Source: Aureibaculum flavum
GTDB taxonomy: Bacteria > Bacteroidota > Bacteroidia > Flavobacteriales > Flavobacteriaceae
Length of the DNA: 64,000 nucleotides
Direction: 5' to 3'
NCBI RefSeq assembly: GCF_016406085.1
Contig: NZ_JAEHFJ010000013.1
Span: 1-64,000 of the forward strand
How positions within the stretch are numbered: position 1 is the first letter of the stretch; the number at the start of each line of letters is the position of its first letter. The notes below the pieces were generated by a model, which did not search any database, was not told the DNA's origin, and saw nothing but the letters and a program-made list of their open reading frames with translations. The position numbers and the translations under genes are program-made. Positions 59,299 through 64,000 of this stretch are shown one piece after another.

Positions 59299-62200
59299 TC
59301 AAACCTTAACTGTATTTAGTTTTAAAGTTTCTGAAAGAAAATGTTTAACCTCTGGCTTACAGCTCCCACATCCCATACCTGCTCCAGTGGTTTTACATAA
59401 TTCTGCAAAATCTGTACATCCTTCTAAGATGGTATCCTCTAAATTACCTGTTCCTATTTGGCTACATGAACATACTAACTTCCCTTTTACAGGCACAGAC
59501 GCACTATTTGACCTCAGAATTTCGGATCTTTTATCTGATAATTCTATTTCATCCTCAATTAAAACTTTAAACTCAGCAAATTCGTTTTTATCGCCCATCA
59601 ATATAACCCCTACTAATTTATCATCTTTAATGATACACTTTTTATAATATCGCTGAGAGATATCCATAAAAATTACTTCTTCATAAGACTGATCATTAAC
59701 TGGAGCTTTTACCATACCGATACTGCATAAATCTAAATCTTCAAATTTTAGAATATTCATAAGCACTGAGCCTGAATAAATACTACTTAAATCTCCAAGT
59801 AAATATTTAACAACAACATCTGCTTGTTGTTCAGCAGCTGATGTTATACCATATAAATTATTGTTAAATTCTGCAATTTCGCCAATGGCATAAATATGTT
59901 CATTACTAGTTTGTAAATATTGATTTACAATTACACCTCTTCTAGATTCTAATTTAGCTTGTTTGGCTAATTCTATATTTGGCAACGTACCAATAGCATA
60001 AACTAGAGCATTACAATTAATAACCTTACCTGTCTTTAAAGTTACCGACAACCCATCGCCAACTTCATCATCAAAAACAGTACTTACTTCATTATCAAAA
60101 TAAATTTGAATTCCACGTTCAGAAACGTCATCCGCTAAAAGTCTACTTGCTGTATTATCCAATTGACGTTCCATCAACCTTGAAGCTCTTTGAATTATGG
60201 TAACTGGAATATTCTTTTTATTTAAAGTTGCCGCAAGCTCTAGGCCTAATAAACCACCACCAACAACTACGACATGTTTCTCTTCATCAGGAAGCTGTGT
60301 TTTATCTAAATGTCGTTTTAAATTATCTGCATCTTGTCTACTTCGTAATGTAAACCTACCTGGCAATCCTAAATTGGCATTCGTTGGAACAAAAGCCCTA
60401 CTACCAGTTGCCATTATAAGGACATCATAAGAATGCTTATCACCATTGCTATCAGTAATAACTTTATTCTCCTTATCTAGCTTATCAATTAACACACCAG
60501 GATACAACTGTAATTTAAGTTTCGCTACTTCTCCCTTTTTTAGCTTTTCTAATTCTTTCCAAGTAAGTTCATCACTTACATATTCTGGAAGCAAAACCCT
60601 ATTATAAAAAATATCATCTTCCTTTGAAAAAACTAAAATTTCATCATCTAAATTCCTTTCTCTATAACTTTGAATAAACCTGTAGGCCGCTGCTCCCGCC
60701 CCAACAATACAAATTTTTTGTTTTTCTTTTTTGTATTTAGAGACCTCAACAGCACTATATTTATAATCGGGTTCTTTTGAGACAGGATCAATTAAATTAC
60801 TCGTTAAATTATTTGCTCTACCAAAGTCTTCTCCTAGAATACGCCCCCAATGCATTGGCATAAAAACTACACCTTTTCTGATATCAAAACTCAACTTAAC
60901 TTTAACTCTAACTTCTCCTCTGTTATTTTTTATTATGGCTACATCTCCATCTTTTATCTTTCTCAAATAAGCATCCACATTATTCATTTCTAAGTAAGGT
61001 GAAGGAATATGCGTATTCAATCTATTAACTGTACCCGTTTTTGTTCTTGTATGCCATTGATCTCTTATACGACCTGTTGTTAAGATAAGTGGGTGCTCTT
61101 CTGATAATTTCTCCGATTGATTTAAGGTATGAACTGGAACATTAAACTGAGCATTACCTGATTGCGTAAAAAACTTCTTATCAATAAAAAGTCTTGGCGT
61201 ACCATTATGAGTACTGTTAGGAACTGGCCACTGAAAACTACCTTCTCCTTTTAATCTTTGATATGACAGGCCTGAAATATCTATCGCAGTACCCTTTGTC
61301 ATTAAACTATATTCATCAAAAACCTCACTTGCATTTTCATAATCAAAACCATTAAAGCCCATTTTTTGAGCAAATTTCAATAGAATTTCAAGATCAGGTA
61401 ATGCTTCTCCGGGCGGATCAATAACTTTATTTAAGTAACTAATTCTTCTCTCCGAATTAGTCATTGTTCCTTCTTTTTCTGCCCAACCAGCTGCTGGCAG
61501 CAACAAGTCTGCATATTTTGTGGTATCAGAGTTATGAGAAATATCTTGAACAACCACAAAATTTGCTTTTTTAAGAGCTTCCTCTACTTTTAAAGAGTCA
61601 GGTAAACTCACAACGGGATTAGTACATACAATCCAAATCGCCTTCAATTTTCCTGAATTTAACCCATCAAACATTTCTGTTGCTGTTAAACCCGGATTTT
61701 CTGAAATCTCTTTACTTCCCCAAAAATTCGAGACTTCTTTTCTATGCACGGGATTTGCCAAATCTTTATGAGCTGCTAACAAGTTAGCCATTCCTCCAAC
61801 TTCTCTTCCACCCATTGCATTTGGCTGACCTGTTAAAGAAAACGGTCCCGCACCAGGCTTACCAATCTGACCTGTTAACAAAGATATATTAATTAACGAA
61901 ACATTTTTATCTACACCAATAACGCTCTGATTTAACCCCATGGTCCACATACTAATAAAGGCCTTAGATAAGCCTATATATTGTGAAGCTTTTTTAATAT
62001 CATTCACAGAAACACCACATATTTTAGCGGCCTCTGACATAGAAGTTTTACATGCTTTCTCTTTAAGCTCTTCGAAATTATCAGTATGATTTTTAATAAA
62101 TTTTTTATCGATTAACTTTTTTTCTATTAATCTTTTTGCAATGGCATTGTACAATACAACATCAGTACCGGGAATAATTTGTAAATGCAAATCAGCGATT

Positions 62201-62835
62201 GCACAGGACTGTGTTTTACGCGGATCAACTACGACAATTTTTACGTTTGGATTTTCTTCTTTATGCTTCTCTAAGCGTCTAAATAATATTGGATGACACC
62301 AAGCCGGATTAGCTCCGGCAATAAGAAAACAATCTGCCAATTCAATATCTTCATATGAAATAGGAACAGCATCATCTCCAACAGATTTCTTATAACCCAC
62401 CACAGCAGAACTCATACACAAACGAGAGTTTGTATCTATATTATTGGTTCCTAAAAACCCTTTAGTAAGTTTATTGGCTATATAATATTCTTCCGTTAAA
62501 CACTGACCAGAAACGTAAAAACCAACACTATCGGGTCCATGTTTTTTTATTATGGATTTGAAAACCGCGGCAGCTCTTTCCATTGCCACATCCCATGTTG
62601 TTTTTTGTAATGGCAAACCTCTACTCCAACGCATTTCGGGGTGCAAAATTCTAGCAGAAGTATCTTGAACTACGTAATTAAGATTCATGCCTTTTGAACA
62701 AAGCATGCCTTTATTTACAGAATACTCTTTATCTCCCTCTACTTTAAGTCCTCCTTTTGAATCTTTATGGACAACAATACCACAGCCTACACCGCAATAT
62801 GAACAAATTGTTTTATATGAATTACTGATAGCCAT
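59299..62835 (-). CDS. nasA: Assimilatory nitrate reductase fused to an FAD oxidoreductase and a BFD-like [2Fe-2S] domain
   Basis: An 1178-residue fusion. Residues 1-700 are a molybdopterin oxidoreductase: N-terminal [4Fe-4S] cysteines CSYCGVGCG and CSKGMNL, molybdopterin segments such as DTNSRLCMSSAV, FLIAGANPAWCHP and TGQPNAMGGREVGG, and a C-terminal TGRIRDQWHTRTKTG. Residues about 705-1050 are a pyridine-nucleotide-disulfide oxidoreductase (IVGAGAAAYRF; VVVGGGLLGLELA; YAIGTLPN), like the N-terminal part of NirB. Residues about 1115-1170 are a BFD-like [2Fe-2S] domain (VCSCSQIG ... CKTTGAGMGCGSCKPEV). The design suggests NAD(P)H-driven nitrate reduction in one chain. A perfect palindrome and -7 box lie just upstream. 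Confidence 0.88.
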   Translation of the reverse strand: MAISNSYKTICSYCGVGCGIVVHKDSKGGLKVEGDKEYSVNKGMLCSKGMNLNYVVQDTSARILHPEMRWSRGLPLQKTTWDVAMERAAAVFKSIIKKHGPDSVGFYVSGQCLTEEYYIANKLTKGFLGTNNIDTNSRLCMSSAVVGYKKSVGDDAVPISYEDIELADCFLIAGANPAWCHPILFRRLEKHKEENPNVKIVVVDPRKTQSCAIADLHLQIIPGTDVVLYNAIAKRLIEKKLIDKKFIKNHTDNFEELKEKACKTSMSEAAKICGVSVNDIKKASQYIGLSKAFISMWTMGLNQSVIGVDKNVSLINISLLTGQIGKPGAGPFSLTGQPNAMGGREVGGMANLLAAHKDLANPVHRKEVSNFWGSKEISENPGLTATEMFDGLNSGKLKAIWIVCTNPVVSLPDSLKVEEALKKANFVVVQDISHNSDTTKYADLLLPAAGWAEKEGTMTNSERRISYLNKVIDPPGEALPDLEILLKFAQKMGFNGFDYENASEVFDEYSLMTKGTAIDISGLSYQRLKGEGSFQWPVPNSTHNGTPRLFIDKKFFTQSGNAQFNVPVHTLNQSEKLSEEHPLILTTGRIRDQWHTRTKTGTVNRLNTHIPSPYLEMNNVDAYLRKIKDGDVAIIKNNRGEVRVKVKLSFDIRKGVVFMPMHWGRILGEDFGRANNLTSNLIDPVSKEPDYKYSAVEVSKYKKEKQKICIVGAGAAAYRFIQSYRERNLDDEILVFSKEDDIFYNRVLLPEYVSDELTWKELEKLKKGEVAKLKLQLYPGVLIDKLDKENKVITDSNGDKHSYDVLIMATGSRAFVPTNANLGLPGRFTLRSRQDADNLKRHLDKTQLPDEEKHVVVVGGGLLGLELAATLNKKNIPVTIIQRASRLMERQLDNTASRLLADDVSERGIQIYFDNEVSTVFDDEVGDGLSVTLKTGKVINCNALVYAIGTLPNIELAKQAKLESRRGVIVNQYLQTSNEHIYAIGEIAEFNNNLYGITSAAEQQADVVVKYLLGDLSSIYSGSVLMNILKFEDLDLCSIGMVKAPVNDQSYEEVIFMDISQRYYKKCIIKDDKLVGVILMGDKNEFAEFKVLIEDEIELSDKRSEILRSNSASVPVKGKLVCSCSQIGTGNLEDTILEGCTDFAELCKTTGAGMGCGSCKPEVKHFLSETLKLNTVKV

Positions 62836-62868
62836 AAATAGTTAGCGTTAGTGTGAAATAATATTTAC

Positions 62869-62876
62869 CAAAGATA
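62869..62876 (-). promoter_or_regulatory. -7 box of the nasA operon
   Basis: Minus-strand TATCTTTG matches TAnnTTTG, 33 bases before the start codon. The palindrome at 62878-62903 lies just upstream of it. Confidence 0.6.
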
Positions 62877-62877
62877 A

Positions 62878-62903
62878 AAAATTACGTATTAATACGTAAT
62901 TTT
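62878..62903. promoter_or_regulatory. Perfect 26-bp palindrome at the nasA promoter
   Basis: The core ATTACGTATTAATACGTAAT with three further A/T pairs on each side is identical to its reverse complement. It lies directly against the -7 box, between it and the expected -33 region. Such a site fits a Crp/Fnr-type or other dimeric regulator of nitrogen genes; which one is unknown. Confidence 0.7.
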
Positions 62904-62992
62904 AATGGTGTTATATATCGCTAAAAATGAGCCTTTAATTTTGATGAATTACCAGAGAATAGCAATTTTTTAAACAGAATAAGTAATAAATA

Positions 62993-63673
62993 CTAGTTTA
63001 GACCTAATTTTGATGCTTTTACTGAAAGTTCTATTAAATTTTTAACATTCATTTTTTTCATCAAATTAAACCTGTGCGTCTCAACAGTTCTTTTACTTTT
63101 ATCTAGCTCTAATGAAATTTCTTTATTGGTTTTACCCAATAAAATTAGTCGTAGAATCTCAATTTCCTTTTTTGTTAAGTGAAATTCATCAGCGGCTACC
63201 GTAGAAGTGTTACTTGAAACTTCAGCTGAAATAATTGATGTAGATTTTTTGAGCAGATTATTTACAATTACAGTACTTATGTCTCCACTAAAGTATTTAC
63301 CACCATTACCAACAGTGTGAATAGCCTTTAGAACTTCCTCTTTACTGGCATCTTTGAGTAGATAACCCATAGCTTTTGCTTCAATAGATTTTAAAATATA
63401 CTCTTCAGAATCATGCATTGATAATACAATTGCTTTCGTTTTGGTTGGCTTTTCGTTTAATATACTAACAGCATCTATACCATTCATTTCTGGCATTCTG
63501 ACATCTATTATTAACAAATCTGGCATATACTTTTCAACCAATTGTAATGCTTCTTTACCATTAGCAGCCTCACCAACTACCTCTAAATCCTTTTCATCTT
63601 CTAATAAATATTTCACACCATCTCTAACAATTGCATGATCATCTGCTAAAACTATCCTGATTTTTTCCTTCAA
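62993..63673 (-). CDS. NarL/FixJ-family response regulator
   Basis: A 226-residue two-component regulator. The receiver domain has the acidic pair DD (11-12), phospho-acceptor D57 (LLIIDVRMPEMNG) and the switch Thr/Ser region SMHD, and the Lys of YLLKDASKEE. The C-terminal LuxR-type helix-turn-helix (about 165-226) reads LTKKEIEILRLILLGKTNKEISLELDKSKRTVETHRFNLMKKM. A partner histidine kinase is not inside the window. Its position beside nasA suggests nitrate or nitrogen control, but this is only context. Confidence 0.93.
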   Translation of the reverse strand: MKEKIRIVLADDHAIVRDGVKYLLEDEKDLEVVGEAANGKEALQLVEKYMPDLLIIDVRMPEMNGIDAVSILNEKPTKTKAIVLSMHDSEEYILKSIEAKAMGYLLKDASKEEVLKAIHTVGNGGKYFSGDISTVIVNNLLKKSTSIISAEVSSNTSTVAADEFHLTKKEIEILRLILLGKTNKEISLELDKSKRTVETHRFNLMKKMNVKNLIELSVKASKLGLN

Positions 63674-63693
63674 AATTATTCTGTTTGGGTCAC

Positions 63694-63701
63694 CAAATAT
63701 A
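63694..63701 (-). promoter_or_regulatory. -7 box of the response regulator
   Basis: Minus-strand TATATTTG, 20 bases before the start codon, with a partial -33 match 19 bases further up. Confidence 0.5.
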
Positions 63702-63822
63702 AGCTATTAATACTTAAATTTAAAAATAGTACTAAGTACATACACTCAATTAAATTTTAAGTATTTTATGAATCACCAAACCATTTAATAGTTTAGCTAT
63801 ATTTTGATTTTTAACAGATTTT

Positions 63823-64000
63823 TTACAAAAATTTTGGTTTAATTACCAACATTAGCCAAACCCAATTTTGACCATTTGCAGCCAATGATTCATCCAATCC
63901 TTTCAATTCATACATACCATCTGACGCGAACATTTGAGAGTAACCCGCCTTTAGTGCATATCCTTTAAATGATTGAGAAAAAACTAAATCCAATTCTGTT
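63823..64000 (-). CDS. C-terminal end of an outer-membrane beta-barrel protein (alginate-export family-like), partial
   Basis: An open minus-strand frame enters from the right edge and stops at 63823-63825. The visible 58 residues (with FSQSFKGYALKAGYSQMF and NGQNWVWLMLVIKPKFL at the end) have alternating beta-strand character and finish in F-L, like a porin. The ending resembles the alginate-export-family barrel proteins often seen beside nitrate reductase genes in flavobacteria. That is from memory and the family name does not prove a role in alginate. The start lies outside the window. Confidence 0.55.
   Translation of the reverse strand, partial: TELDLVFSQSFKGYALKAGYSQMFASDGMYELKGLDESLAANGQNWVWLMLVIKPKFL

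Overview
The window is A+T-rich chromosomal DNA from a member of the Bacteroidota, most likely a marine Flavobacteriaceae. Supporting signs are two SusC/SusD pairs, FecI/FecR regulation, lipoprotein signal peptides on most glycan enzymes, flavobacterial -7 promoter boxes (TAnnTTTG, here usually TATATTTG), and a complete set of genes for eating alginate, the brown-algal polyuronate. I saw no phage, transposase, CRISPR array or rRNA.

Layout. 1-4.3 kb: a Ca2+/Na+ exchanger, a BlaI/M56 (BlaR1-like) sensing pair whose protease ends in four TonB-receptor-plug-like repeats, two small proteins and a tRNA-Arg followed by decayed tandem copies of its 3' flank. 5.3-11.5 kb: SusC/SusD pair 1 and a GH88 unsaturated uronyl hydrolase. 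11.6-16.3 kb: a KDG operon (KDG kinase, YhcH-family protein, PPi-type phosphofructokinase, KDPG aldolase) divergent from a LacI regulator. 16.4-19.5 kb: DEH reductase, hexuronate-type MFS importer and a GntR/FadR regulator. 20.2-35.1 kb: the alginate operons (two PL7 lipoproteins, two PKD surface lipoproteins, SusD/SusC pair 2; then KdgF, PL17 and PL6). 35.5-43.0 kb: a second LacI regulator, a TRAP transporter and glucuronate isomerase/mannonate dehydratase/fructuronate reductase. 43.9-48.0 kb: an ECF sigma factor, anti-sigma factor and FecA-type receptor without a SusD. 48-56 kb: ABC transporter and housekeeping genes (aconitase, ClpS, PrmA, TpiA, PyrF, Der). 57-64 kb: nitrate assimilation (siroheme-type dehydrogenase, a siroheme-fold/rubredoxin protein, a large NasA fusion, a response regulator, and the end of an outer-membrane beta-barrel protein).

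How it fits together. PL7 and PL6 enzymes cut alginate at the surface, SusC2/D2 with the PKD proteins import oligomers, PL17 and KdgF give DEH, the MFS carrier and DEH reductase give KDG, and KdgK plus aldolase give pyruvate and glyceraldehyde-3-phosphate. The TRAP/UxaC/UxuA/reductase branch feeds glucuronate-type sugars into the same KDG pool. The reversible-type phosphofructokinase may serve the gluconeogenesis this diet demands.

The most striking regulatory signal is an array of a 12-bp inverted repeat (TTGG-N4-CCAA) phased at exactly 13 bp, in 4, 3, 3 and 2 copies at four promoters: SusC1, GntR, SusC2 and PL6. Each array overlaps a TATATTTGG -7 box. It probably defines the GntR regulon and ties the SusCD1/GH88 locus to alginate. 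A second signal is a GGTAGGAA-N16-GTT motif found three times around the ECF sigma gene. One copy points away from the operon toward a possible untranslated RNA that ends in a strong terminator.
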